Below, piece after piece: positions 19,177 to 26,805 of a stretch of 64,000 bases of DNA. The first letter of the stretch is position 1; each line of letters begins with the position of its first letter. Made by a program: the position numbers and the translations under genes. The stretch comes from Leeuwenhoekiella sp. GTDB lineage: Bacteria > Bacteroidota > Bacteroidia > Flavobacteriales > Flavobacteriaceae. The DNA is taken from contig PAPI01000004.1 of the NCBI GenBank assembly GCA_002708845.1, forward strand, positions 1-64,000. The letters run 5' to 3'. The notes beneath the pieces were generated by a model. It was not told where the DNA came from. It saw nothing but the letters and a program-made list of their open reading frames with translations, and ran no database searches.

Positions 19177-19342
19177 ATTAGTCTGTCCTCATACTTCAAA
19201 ATGCTTTTTTGCGTTAATCAAAACGTGTAATTTTTTTATTAAATAATACCTCTTCGGTATATAATTTGAACTATTTGCGTGTAATTTGAAATTATTTGTT
19301 TTTTGACATTTAATCAAAAACTAGATGTAAAGAAGTAATCTT

Positions 19343-19783
19343 ATGAAAAAAATCCTTTTAAGTATCTGTTTTATTTTTCTTGCCTTCAGCCTTTCACAAG
19401 CTCAGGAATGGCAAAACGATTTTGGCAAAGCCAAATCACTAGCAGCAAAACAAGACAAACCCATTATTTTAGTCTTTCAAGGCTCAGACTGGTGTGCGCC
19501 CTGCATCAAGCTTAACAAAGAAATCTGGGAGACTGAAGCATTTCAGTCTTATGCCAAAGATCATTATGTGATGCTCCAGGCTGATTTTCCTCGAAAAGCA
19601 AAAAATGCCTTACCCGCTGCACAACAGGAAGCGAACAATAAATTAGCAGAAACATACAATAAGAACGGGTACTTTCCATTAGTGGTAGTTTTAGATAAAA
19701 ACGGTAAGGTTTTAGGCAATGCCGGTTATGAGAAGACTACACCTGCTGCTTACATCAAAAAAATTGATGCCTTTCTAAATTAG
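19343..19783 (+). CDS. secreted thioredoxin-family protein
   Basis: A 146 aa protein with a signal peptide (1-20, cleavage near SQAQ) and a thioredoxin fold. The redox pair is Cys51 and Cys54 in SDWCAPC, and YFPLVVV holds the cis-proline. It probably acts in the periplasm as a thiol-disulfide reductant. It is the first gene of an apparent operon with the ApbE, DUF4266 and DUF3570 genes, 4 bp before the TTG of the next gene. It may keep cysteines of the DUF4266 protein reduced; that is inference. Confidence 0.85.
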   Translation: MKKILLSICFIFLAFSLSQAQEWQNDFGKAKSLAAKQDKPIILVFQGSDWCAPCIKLNKEIWETEAFQSYAKDHYVMLQADFPRKAKNALPAAQQEANNKLAETYNKNGYFPLVVVLDKNGKVLGNAGYEKTTPAAYIKKIDAFLN

Positions 19784-19787
19784 ACCT

Positions 19788-20771
19788 TTGAAAAAGCTAA
19801 TTACTATTTGCCTTTTCTTTTGCATTCTAAATGCACTACACGCTCAACAAACGTTCAAGCGAACCCTTAAATTAATGGGCAGTCGCTTTGATATTACTGT
19901 TGTTGCTCAAAATGAGGCAGAAGGCAATAGTTTTATTGATTTGGCAATAGCCGAAATCACTCGTATTGAAAAGTTGATTTCATCTTGGGATGCCAATTCA
20001 CAAACCGCTGCCATAAATAATGCAGCAGGCAAAAACCCGGTGAAGGTTGATCCTGAACTGTTTCAGCTTATAAAACATGCTATAGGTATTTCAAAACTTA
20101 CAGACGGTGCTTTTGACATCAGTTACGCATCAATGGATAAAATCTGGAAGTTCGACGGCTCTATGACCCAAATGCCTGATGAAGAAGCCATTAAAGCTTC
20201 GGTTGCAAGAGTTGGGTATCAAAACATCGTGCTTGATGAGGCAAAAAATACCGTTTTCTTAAAAAACGAAGGCATGAAAATAGGCTTTGGCGCCATAGGA
20301 AAAGGCTACGCAGCAGACCGCGCCAAAGCCCTCTTGATTGAAAAGGGAGTATCAGCAGGTATCATAAATGCTTCCGGAGATATGAATACTTGGGGATTTC
20401 AGCCCAACGGTAATCCCTGGAAGGTGGCAATTACTAACCCGTTAGATAAAAACAAGGTTTTTGCCTTGCTTCCCGTTGTAAATTCTGCCGTTGTAACTTC
20501 GGGCAACTATGAAAAATATGTTACCTTCGAAGGTACGCGATACACGCATATTATTGATCCGCGTTCAGGATACCCTGCTACCGGAATTATAAGTGCTACT
20601 GTTTTCGCACCAAAAGCTGAGCTTGCTGATGCTTTAGCCACTTCGGTTTTTGTTATGGGTATAGATGTAGGTCTCAACCGCATCAATCAGTTGCCTAATA
20701 TTGAATGTATTATCATTGATGAAACTGGTAAAATTTACAAATCTGACCACATAGAAATCGAAAAATCATGA
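19788..20771 (+). CDS. apbE: FAD:protein FMN transferase
   Basis: A 327 aa ApbE-family enzyme that transfers FMN from FAD to a Thr or Ser of extracytoplasmic proteins. The TTG at 19788 is the start because it alone supplies the signal peptide KKLITICLFFCILNALHAQ. Conserved parts are TDGAFDISYASMDKIW, GFGAIGKGYAADRA, INASGDMNTWG and SGNYEKY followed by HIIDPRSGYP. No lipobox Cys follows the signal peptide. It overlaps the DUF4266 gene by 4 bases, so translational coupling is likely. The substrate protein is presumably encoded here or elsewhere. Confidence 0.93.
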   Translation: MKKLITICLFFCILNALHAQQTFKRTLKLMGSRFDITVVAQNEAEGNSFIDLAIAEITRIEKLISSWDANSQTAAINNAAGKNPVKVDPELFQLIKHAIGISKLTDGAFDISYASMDKIWKFDGSMTQMPDEEAIKASVARVGYQNIVLDEAKNTVFLKNEGMKIGFGAIGKGYAADRAKALLIEKGVSAGIINASGDMNTWGFQPNGNPWKVAITNPLDKNKVFALLPVVNSAVVTSGNYEKYVTFEGTRYTHIIDPRSGYPATGIISATVFAPKAELADALATSVFVMGIDVGLNRINQLPNIECIIIDETGKIYKSDHIEIEKS

Positions 20772-20980
20772 TTAAAAAATTGAGCATCTTACTCATTTTA
20801 GGCTGTTCGTTTACCAGCTGTGTTGCAGTAAAAGAATACGAAAAAGTCAATATCAACGATCCCGATATGGCTCTTGCCGATAAACCCGCAGATCGCAATG
20901 TTTCTACCGCTCACTCCTATCGCGAAGCTGCCGTAGGAGCAAATGGCGGTAAAACCGGTGGAGGATGCGGTTGTAATTAA
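20768..20980 (+). CDS. DUF4266 small lipoprotein
   Basis: A 70 aa protein with a lipoprotein leader (lipidation at Cys13 or Cys18), the conserved VKEYEKVNINDPDMALAD region and a Gly-rich tail ending CGCN. This matches DUF4266. It overlaps apbE (ATGA) and is followed 15 bp later by the DUF3570 gene. I remember DUF4266 and DUF3570 genes occurring together with apbE. The CGC tail could bind a metal or form a disulfide with the thioredoxin upstream; this is not established. Confidence 0.88.
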   Translation: MIKKLSILLILGCSFTSCVAVKEYEKVNINDPDMALADKPADRNVSTAHSYREAAVGANGGKTGGGCGCN

Positions 20981-20995
20981 TTCTTAGTATCTATT

Positions 20996-22273
20996 TTGAA
21001 AAATACACTTCCATTTTTGCTGTTTGTGTCGCTTAGTTGCTTTAATACTGTTTTTGCCCAGGAAGACCAAACCACTGAAACCTATAAAAAACGCGTTCTT
21101 GAAACCACAGAAATTGATTTCCTGAGCAGTTACTACAACCAAGACGGTCAAAATGCTGCGGTAACTGGCGGTATTGGTACCGAAGAATTAACCGACGCAA
21201 CAGGAACGATTGTCGTAGCCATACCGCTTAACGCAGACGATGTATTGACTATAGACGCCGGAGTTTCAGCTTATACCTCGGCATCCTCTTCAAATATCAA
21301 TCCTTTTGACGGTGGGGGTCAGGCCGATGCTTTTCAGGCTTCATCAGGAGCTTCAAGCGGTGATACATGGGCAAACCTTACAGGATCCTATTCGCACAGC
21401 TCAGACGATCGTAATAAAATCTGGTCTGCGAAAGCTTCGGTTTCTTCAGAATATGATTACTTCTCCGTAGGTTTTGGCGGAAGTTACACTTGGCTTTTTA
21501 ATGAGAAAAACACCGAATTAAGCCTCAACGGAAACATCTATCTGGATACCTGGAAGACTATTTATCCGATAGAGCTGCGCCCGGGAGCCAATTACGGCGG
21601 AGCTGGATACAATCCCCAGTTCACCCCATTTGACAATACCGGAAGAAATTCATATTCGTTAGGCCTTGGCTTTTCGCAAATTCTCTCCAAAAATCTTCAG
21701 GGATCTTTAGCTCTTGATCTGGTTCAACAACAAGGATTGCTTTCTACACCCTTCCAACGAGTTTATTTTAGTGACAAGCCCGATGTATTTGTTGAAGACT
21801 TTCAGCTTGCTGACGATATCGAACGTTTACCGGATACCCGTTTTAAAATTGCTGTTGGCGGTCGCCTTAATTACTACATTAATTCGATGTTTGTCCTTCG
21901 CTCGTATTACCGCTACTATACAGACGATTGGGGTATAAAATCGCATACTGCGAGTCTGGAGGTTCCGGTCAAAATCACCGATAAATTTACGCTGTATCCT
22001 TCTTACCGCTTTTACAATCAGACGGCTGCAGATCAATTTGGAGCCTATAACACTCATCTCTCAACAGACGAATTTTATACATCAGACTACGACCTTTCAA
22101 AATATAATGCTAATCAGTTTGGCTTCGGTCTCAACTATACCGATATTTTTGCCAAAATTCATATTATTCAATTCGGTCTAAAAAGCATTGATTTGAAATA
22201 TTACAATTACAAACGCAATACCGGCCTCAGTTCTAATATCATAACTGCCGGCTTTAAATTTGTACAGGATTGA
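20996..22273 (+). CDS. DUF3570 predicted outer-membrane protein
   Basis: A 425 aa protein with a signal peptide (1-21, TTG start chosen because it supplies KNTLPFLLFVSLSCF). It is rich in alternating hydrophobic beta strands, as in an outer-membrane barrel, and ends in FKFVQD. Residues 116-121 are SSGASS, close to the SGA(S/T) core of sites flavinylated by ApbE, with an Asp a few residues before. This makes it a candidate FMN carrier. The operon (thioredoxin, ApbE, DUF4266, DUF3570) suggests an extracytoplasmic electron-transfer unit. Its exact function is unknown to me. Confidence 0.85.
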   Translation: MKNTLPFLLFVSLSCFNTVFAQEDQTTETYKKRVLETTEIDFLSSYYNQDGQNAAVTGGIGTEELTDATGTIVVAIPLNADDVLTIDAGVSAYTSASSSNINPFDGGGQADAFQASSGASSGDTWANLTGSYSHSSDDRNKIWSAKASVSSEYDYFSVGFGGSYTWLFNEKNTELSLNGNIYLDTWKTIYPIELRPGANYGGAGYNPQFTPFDNTGRNSYSLGLGFSQILSKNLQGSLALDLVQQQGLLSTPFQRVYFSDKPDVFVEDFQLADDIERLPDTRFKIAVGGRLNYYINSMFVLRSYYRYYTDDWGIKSHTASLEVPVKITDKFTLYPSYRFYNQTAADQFGAYNTHLSTDEFYTSDYDLSKYNANQFGFGLNYTDIFAKIHIIQFGLKSIDLKYYNYKRNTGLSSNIITAGFKFVQD

Positions 22274-22287
22274 TTTGAAAATAAAAA

Positions 22288-22312
22288 ACCCGACACATTT
22301 AATGCATCGGGT
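22288..22312 (-). terminator. terminator, probably the original tRNA-Ala terminator
   Basis: ACCCGA pairs with TCGGGT around a loop, followed on the minus strand by TTTTTT. It lies just left of the att repeat. Before integration it would have been directly downstream of the minus-strand tRNA-Ala. It may also stop DUF3570 transcription. Confidence 0.65.
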
Positions 22313-22319
22313 CTTCATT

Positions 22320-22334
22320 TGTGGAGAAGATCGG
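22320..22334 (+). repeat. attL of element 1
   Basis: TGTGGAGAAGATCGG, identical to 26690-26704, which is the 3' end of the tRNA-Ala gene on the minus strand. The match ends at the next base on each side. Confidence 0.85.
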
Positions 22335-22474
22335 AACCCAACCCAGTTAATTTTTGAAGTTTCTTAGAGCCTGTTTAAAACGCTCTATTCCCTTCTTAGA
22401 TTACTGTTTTAGAGTGTTTTCAAATTTTTATATAGTTAGATACAATTAATTAAAAATAGCAGCAGTTAGTAAAA

Positions 22475-22493
22475 TGTCGGGACTATGTCGGGA
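22475..22493 (+). promoter_or_regulatory. left arm-type repeat of element 1
   Basis: TGTCGGGACTATGTCGGGA, that is TGTCGGGA twice separated by CTA. The same 19 bp occur at 26615-26633. It lies 141 bp inside attL and 37 bp before the integrase start. I interpret it as a pair of integrase or excisionase binding sites that may also control int expression. Confidence 0.65.
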
Positions 22494-22529
22494 TTTATTA
22501 TTTTTATCCTGTTCAAATGATTTCACAGA

Positions 22530-23843
22530 ATGGCCTCAATCAAATACTTTATTAAAGGTAGTACTGATCCTAGTACAATCTATATCCGTTTCATACACGG
22601 GCGCAAAATCGATTTTACCAAAACAACTTCGCTGCTTGTAAATCCTCGGTACTGGAACAATAAAAAGGGAACAGTAAAGCAAATTTCAGAATTTGACGAA
22701 AAGAAAAATTTACAGAATGACCTCAACGGCCTCAGAAACGTTGTTTTAAATCAATTTAATGACAAATACGCTAAAGGCGAATTAATTAACGCTGACTGGC
22801 TTAAAAATGCAATTGAAGCTTATTTCAATCAAAGTACTGATACTGATTTAAACTACCTTCTTGACTTTGCAGAATTTCACAAGGCTAACCAGCATCATAA
22901 AATACAGGCAAATGGCAAAATAGGAGTTTCTCCAGCTACGATTAGGAAATACACTACAATCATCAACAAACTTAAAAAGTTTGAAAAGCATAAAAAAAAA
23001 CGGCTGCAGCTGGTTGAGGTAGATTTAAAATTTCATAAGGAGTTTATAAAATACTTTCGCTCTATTGACCTCTTAAGTTATAATACCATAGGGAAATATT
23101 TAACCTTCATAAAAACAATCGTTAAAGAGGCGAAACGCCACGGACTTAAAGTTAGCAGCGATATTGAAAAGGCAGAGTTTAGACCGCCAAAGGAAAAGAC
23201 AACGTTTGTAACTCTCAACTACGAAGAAATAAACCGGATTTACAACTTTGATTTTAAAAACGCTCCATACCTAGACAATGCAAGAGATTGGCTAATTATA
23301 GGCGTTTGGAGTGGCGCTAGAGCTGGAGACTTACTCAAGTTTACAACGGCCAACATAAACAACGGGTTTATAGAATACACCGCTCAAAAGACCGGGCAAA
23401 AAATAATCCTACCGCTACACCCCCAAGTTTTGGAAATACTTGAGAAACGCTCCGGCCGGTTTCCTCGAAAGATATCAACCCAAAAGTTCAATGACTACAT
23501 AAAAACTGTTTGTGAGCAGGTGGGTTTGAGCGAAATGGTCGAAGGTGCTAGGACAACTGAGGTTAAAGACAACGTTTGGCGTAAAGAAAAGGGCTCTTTT
23601 CCTAAATGGCAGTTAGTAAGCACTCATATATGCCGGAGATCATTTGCAACCAATCATTACGGGAAATTGCCTACACCAGTACTTATGGCTGTTACTGGTC
23701 ATACTACCGAAAAGATGTTTTTAAACTATATCGGTAAAACAGCTAAAGACAATGCCAATGTATTGAACGATTTTTGGCAAAATCAGCAACTCAAAAGGGA
23801 CAAAAAAGCAATTCTCAAACCAGTTAAAACAGGTACCAATTAA
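22530..23843 (+). CDS. tyrosine recombinase (integrase) of element 1
   Basis: A 437 aa phage/transposon-type integrase typical of Bacteroidota. An N-terminal arm-binding domain (SIKYFIKGSTDPSTIYIRF) is followed by a SAM-like core-binding domain (about 105-215) and the catalytic domain. The active-site residues are Arg264 (GARAGD), a Lys in AQKTGQK, His366 and Arg369 (STHICRRS), the GHT motif and Tyr400 (FLNYIG). The set is complete, so it is probably active. It should recombine the 15-bp att repeats at the tRNA-Ala 3' end. It sits at the element end away from the tRNA and points inward. Confidence 0.92.
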   Translation: MASIKYFIKGSTDPSTIYIRFIHGRKIDFTKTTSLLVNPRYWNNKKGTVKQISEFDEKKNLQNDLNGLRNVVLNQFNDKYAKGELINADWLKNAIEAYFNQSTDTDLNYLLDFAEFHKANQHHKIQANGKIGVSPATIRKYTTIINKLKKFEKHKKKRLQLVEVDLKFHKEFIKYFRSIDLLSYNTIGKYLTFIKTIVKEAKRHGLKVSSDIEKAEFRPPKEKTTFVTLNYEEINRIYNFDFKNAPYLDNARDWLIIGVWSGARAGDLLKFTTANINNGFIEYTAQKTGQKIILPLHPQVLEILEKRSGRFPRKISTQKFNDYIKTVCEQVGLSEMVEGARTTEVKDNVWRKEKGSFPKWQLVSTHICRRSFATNHYGKLPTPVLMAVTGHTTEKMFLNYIGKTAKDNANVLNDFWQNQQLKRDKKAILKPVKTGTN

Positions 23844-23854
23844 ACTATAGACTT

Positions 23855-24034
23855 ATGCACGACTTATCAACTAAAATAGGATTTATGTGTACTTACTTTG
23901 AATTACTGCCGGTATGCACGTGTATTGACCAGGCGTTTGACTATTTACAAAAACTATGTTTTGACCTCAACGGTTTTAATCACTTTGAGAGCCGGAAAGA
24001 AATGAAGCAATGGTTTTTATCTGACTTTGACTAA
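23855..24034 (+). CDS. small hypothetical protein of element 1
   Basis: An open frame of 59 aa starting MHDLSTKIGFMCTYFELL and ending FLSDFD, in the gap between the integrase (12 bp before) and the 249 aa gene (14 bp after). It has three Cys residues in its first half. The tight fit between genes supports it; no family was recognised. Confidence 0.45.
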   Translation: MHDLSTKIGFMCTYFELLPVCTCIDQAFDYLQKLCFDLNGFNHFESRKEMKQWFLSDFD

Positions 24035-24048
24035 ATGCAGATCTTCAA

Positions 24049-24798
24049 ATGGAATATGATCCACAAATTTTAGACTTGTTTAGGGAGTTTGTACAGCAAA
24101 ATCTTATTGATACGGAACAACAAACAATACAGGATATTGAGAGCCGTACAGAGTTTAAATACGGCGACGATTGGCAAAGACTAAATTCATTAAAAAAGCT
24201 AGGCAAGAACTACATTACAGGGCACTTTAATCACCTCGACGCTAAAGGTGTTGATTATTCAACAGGAACTGTTCAGATTGTCGAAAGTGAATTTATAGAG
24301 CTTATAAATGAATGGAAACCAAACCTAAAAAATTATAACTCTCAAACTCCTGTTTTTGATAACAAATTAGACTTAGAAAAACCACTAGCCTACAAAAGTC
24401 ATTTTCAAATTATCGCTGTAATGACTTACTGTTTACAGGTTCAAATTTTGAACGAATATAGGGAGAATTTAAAGAATGTAATGAACCCTAAAACCATATT
24501 AAAAAATAGTCGAGATAAACTCAGGTATCAACACTTGTTTAAAGATAAAGGCTTTGAAATATTTAACTACCTAAGGGAAAACTTTTACGAAAGGAGCCCA
24601 ACTACTAAGTACACTTTAATTCACGATGTTTTAAGAGGTTTACTACAATGCAACGACTTGGAATATATGAACTTTGTGAAGATGTATTGTAGTGAGGATT
24701 TCGGCTCGACGCAATTTGTAAGAATGGCGAATACTGGAAGTGAGAAATACACAAAGCAACTTGAAAAAATTACTGAGCTTTATTCCAAAATAAAATAG
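24049..24798 (+). CDS. unknown 249 aa protein of element 1
   Basis: A mainly helical, charged protein without signal peptide or membrane segment. I recognise no catalytic motif. It occupies the slot between integrase and HTH protein, the same slot held by the 223 aa protein at 54630 in element 2. Both are of similar size and helical, though I could not establish homology by eye. A role in control, excision or mobilisation (RteC-like accessory) is speculation. Confidence 0.7.
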   Translation: MEYDPQILDLFREFVQQNLIDTEQQTIQDIESRTEFKYGDDWQRLNSLKKLGKNYITGHFNHLDAKGVDYSTGTVQIVESEFIELINEWKPNLKNYNSQTPVFDNKLDLEKPLAYKSHFQIIAVMTYCLQVQILNEYRENLKNVMNPKTILKNSRDKLRYQHLFKDKGFEIFNYLRENFYERSPTTKYTLIHDVLRGLLQCNDLEYMNFVKMYCSEDFGSTQFVRMANTGSEKYTKQLEKITELYSKIK

Positions 24799-24879
24799 CT
24801 CAAATCTATTGAGTTTGATTGAGCTAAAATAGGATCAATCACGAAATACATTTGACCATAATCAAAAACAAATTGAATT

Positions 24880-25161
24880 ATGGCCGATGCTATTTTATTA
24901 AACAATGTAACTCCAGAGGGTTTAACCGAAACCATTTTAAACGGTGTACAGGCAAAATTAGACCACCTCAAAAAAGAACTGCAACCCCAAGAGCCTGATG
25001 AATGGTTGACAAGAAAAGAAACCGCAAAACTTCTTAAAATAAGTTTGGTTTGTCTCCACGACTGGAGCAACAAAGGTATTTTGAAGGCCTACAAAGTTGG
25101 AAACCGCACGTATTTCAACCGTAAAGAGATCAACGCAATATTATTTAACTCAAATAGGTAA
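24880..25161 (+). CDS. excisionase-like helix-turn-helix protein of element 1
   Basis: A 93 aa protein. After a helical N-terminus (1-40) it has a MerR-like/HTH_17 winged helix: WLTRKETAKLLKISLVCLHDW, then KGILKAYKVGNRTYFNRKEI. This is the fold of small excisionases and DNA-binding accessory proteins of Bacteroidota elements. It is clearly similar to the 99 aa protein at 55383 in element 2 (RKxTAKLLxIS, LHDW, GIxKAxxxGNR). It probably binds att or arm sites and guides excision, or represses transcription. Confidence 0.85.
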   Translation: MADAILLNNVTPEGLTETILNGVQAKLDHLKKELQPQEPDEWLTRKETAKLLKISLVCLHDWSNKGILKAYKVGNRTYFNRKEINAILFNSNR

Positions 25162-25166
25162 ATGAT

Positions 25167-25613
25167 ATGGCAACGAACGGAGCAAAATATACGAGAGGGA
25201 TTTACCGAATTTTAGATAACACTTACAAGTCTTACGAGTTATATCAACTTACGGGAGCAACAGAAGAAAACCCACTAATAACAGAGCAAATTAGGATTGA
25301 GAAAAACCGCCAATTTAACAACGGCAAAGGGTTTCCTGACTGGCTTGTTGTACAGGATCAAAGGAAGTGGAGTAAATGTACAAGGGTTACAGGGCTTAGA
25401 CCAACCACAATGCAAAATGTATTTGAAGGGAACCAGCCTGTATTAAAAAATAATAAACTCAAACCGGAGAGCCTGATACTTGTGCAGTTTTCTGAGGATC
25501 GTACAATAGCAGTAGTTGACGTATTCAATAAGTACTACCCCTACGGTAACCAACTATTAAACGCAATGCTCACAAAGCACCAGTTTCACATACCAACACA
25601 AAAAAAGGAGTAG
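25167..25613 (+). CDS. unknown 148 aa protein of element 1
   Basis: Starts 5 bp after the HTH gene, so it is probably cotranscribed. It is polar and mixed alpha/beta by eye, with QDQRKWSKCTRVTGLRPT and LKPESLILVQFSEDRTIAVVDVF segments. No family is recognised. Its stop codon lies within the hairpin terminator at 25604, which closes this transcription unit. Confidence 0.65.
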   Translation: MATNGAKYTRGIYRILDNTYKSYELYQLTGATEENPLITEQIRIEKNRQFNNGKGFPDWLVVQDQRKWSKCTRVTGLRPTTMQNVFEGNQPVLKNNKLKPESLILVQFSEDRTIAVVDVFNKYYPYGNQLLNAMLTKHQFHIPTQKKE

Positions 25614-25629
25614 TATATACTACTCCTTT
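25604..25629 (+). terminator. palindromic terminator within element 1
   Basis: A perfect inverted repeat AAAGGAGTAGTAT/ATACTACTCCTTT with almost no loop, overlapping the stop codon of the 148 aa gene. It separates that gene from the replication-type gene. It could also be an operator for a dimeric protein. Confidence 0.6.
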
Positions 25630-25704
25630 AATTGTTCAAAAGATACGTTAACGAACGGCATTAACGCCCTGTAAAGATATTATTTACAGTTGATAAAAAC
25701 CAGA

Positions 25705-26106
25705 ATGGCAAAGCAAAGAACCTATAAAAAAAGGGCTGACTTTGATTTAAAGGATTTTCTGTATAATTCAAAAAAACCAAATACTAGAATATTACATTTT
25801 AATGAAGATATCGCTCTACATTATGGTGTTGATAATGCCTTAATGATTCAAAACATTGCTTTTTGGGTTTATCAAAATAAAGATGCTGGTAGGAACTATC
25901 ATAAAGGTAGATACTGGACTTTCAATACAGTCGAGAGTTTTACGGCTCAATATCCCTTCTGGACTTATGCTCAGGTGAGAAGGATTTTAAAAAATTGTGT
26001 CAAGGCCGGTGCATTGTATGAGGGAAATTTTAACCGTAAAAAATATGATCGTACAAAATGGTATACGGTTTCTGATCAGGCTAAAAAAATAATGGGTGTA
26101 TTGTAG
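25705..26106 (+). CDS. replication-type winged-helix protein of element 1
   Basis: A 133 aa protein. The core FNEDIALHYGVDNALMIQNIAFWV, YHKGRYWTFNTVESFTAQYPFWTYAQVRRILKN and TKWYTVSD resembles the N-terminal winged-helix of phage and plasmid replication proteins (DnaD-like or replisome organiser). Such proteins are usually about twice as long, so this may be a minimal or shortened version. ATG 25705 was chosen over an upstream TTG. A gene-poor 228 bp stretch follows, a possible origin. Confidence 0.6.
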   Translation: MAKQRTYKKRADFDLKDFLYNSKKPNTRILHFNEDIALHYGVDNALMIQNIAFWVYQNKDAGRNYHKGRYWTFNTVESFTAQYPFWTYAQVRRILKNCVKAGALYEGNFNRKKYDRTKWYTVSDQAKKIMGVL

Positions 26107-26334
26107 CTAAAGCCTTGTAATTACTCATTTGTTCAAATGAACAATTGCAAGTGCTAAAAACGACACACCAATACCATATTAAAATACACATAGTCACTAC
26201 TACAGAGTTGAAAAAAATAAATAGGGGTATGGTTAAAAATCACTAGATAAATACACAAGTGTACAACGCCCCTTAGCAAAGTTTTTACTCAATGAAATAA
26301 AATGAGGGGGGGGTATGTATCTCAGTACAACAAT
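26107..26334 (+). other. non-coding stretch of element 1, possible origin
   Basis: AT-rich sequence between the replication-type gene and the last small gene. It contains an inverted repeat TTGTTC-AAAT-GAACAA (26129-26144), a short ACAC-AA-GTGT and a run of eight G residues near 26305. Position and composition suit a replication origin, but no iterons were found. Confidence 0.35.
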
Positions 26335-26601
26335 ATGAAAGAATTTACAAAGGCTCAATTCTGGGAGCAATACGATTTATTCAGCATAGAAATAGACGGC
26401 ATTACACATTACTTAGCTGGAGACCTCAACCAAATTTTAAAAAATTACCGGCTGGAGCTTTCAAATGATATTTACACGTGTGAGCAATGCAGGGCAATTC
26501 TAACAATTATTAAAGATGAAAATAACAAAGAACTGGAGACCTCAACCAGTTTGTTTATTCCGGTGAACAAAATCAATGCCTTTTTAAAACCACTTAATTA
26601 G
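26335..26601 (+). CDS. unknown 88 aa protein of element 1
   Basis: Begins MKEFTKAQFWEQYDLFSIEIDGITHYLAGD and contains a CEQC pair. The frame is open further upstream, but that part includes the G run and is unlikely to be translated. It is the last gene before the right arm repeat. No family is recognised. Confidence 0.5.
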   Translation: MKEFTKAQFWEQYDLFSIEIDGITHYLAGDLNQILKNYRLELSNDIYTCEQCRAILTIIKDENNKELETSTSLFIPVNKINAFLKPLN

Positions 26602-26614
26602 CTTTTTTGAATTT

Positions 26615-26633
26615 TGTCGGGACTATGTCGGGA
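26615..26633 (+). promoter_or_regulatory. right arm-type repeat of element 1
   Basis: The same 19 bp, in the same orientation, as 22475-22493. It lies 56 bp inside attR. Together the two copies give four TGTCGGGA units at the ends of the element. Confidence 0.65.
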
Positions 26634-26640
26634 AAATAAA

Positions 26641-26677
26641 AACGCCCCGTTTGCTAAATACCGCAAATAGGGCGTTC
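26641..26677 (-). terminator. element-borne terminator for tRNA-Ala
   Basis: AACGCCC pairs with GGGCGTT, with an inner GTTTGC/GCAAAT pairing. On the minus strand it is followed by TTTTTATTTT. It is 13 bp inside attR, directly downstream of the tRNA 3' end, so it can replace the native terminator now stranded at 22288. Confidence 0.75.
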
Positions 26678-26689
26678 TCTTTAAATAAA

Positions 26690-26704
26690 TGTGGAGAAGA
26701 TCGG
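26690..26704 (+). repeat. attR of element 1
   Basis: TGTGGAGAAGATCGG, identical to 22320-22334. It covers the 3' acceptor strand and part of the T stem of the intact tRNA-Ala, so integration leaves the tRNA whole. Confidence 0.85.
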
Positions 26705-26765
26705 GCTCGAACCGACGACCTTTTGACTGCCAGTCAAACGCTCTAGCCAACTGAGCTACATCCCC
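26692..26765 (-). tRNA. tRNA-Ala (anticodon GGC)
   Basis: 74 nt cloverleaf. The anticodon stem TTTGA/TCAAA encloses CTGGCAG, so the anticodon is GGC. The G3-U70 pair that marks alanine tRNAs is present, as is discriminator A73. The D arm is GCTC...GAGC and the T arm GTCGG-TTCGAGC-CCGAT (one wobble/mismatch position). CCA is not encoded. One U-U mismatch is in the acceptor stem. It is the integration site of element 1. Confidence 0.93.
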
Positions 26766-26776
26766 ATTGGGTGGCG

Positions 26777-26784
26777 CAAATATA
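26777..26784 (-). promoter_or_regulatory. -7 box TATATTTG for tRNA-Ala
   Basis: An exact TAnnTTTG match on the minus strand, 11 bases upstream of the tRNA 5' end. Confidence 0.6.
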
Positions 26785-26805
26785 ATTAAAGTTCCCTAAA
26801 AACGC

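Larger units (their letters stand above)
22320..26704 (+). mobile_element. integrative element 1 in tRNA-Ala(GGC)
   Basis: About 4.4 kb bounded by a 15-bp exact direct repeat of the tRNA-Ala 3' end. It encodes, all on the plus strand, a tyrosine integrase, a 59 aa protein, a 249 aa unknown, an excisionase-like HTH protein, a 148 aa unknown, a replication-type winged-helix protein and an 88 aa unknown. A 19-bp motif is repeated inside both ends. There are no visible capsid, conjugation or resistance genes. It shares its backbone order with element 2 at 53212. It may be a satellite or plasmid-like element needing a helper. Confidence 0.85.

Noticed and set aside
22320-26704. Element 1 as a prophage
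   Set aside because: No capsid, tail, terminase or lysis gene is visible and the length is too short.
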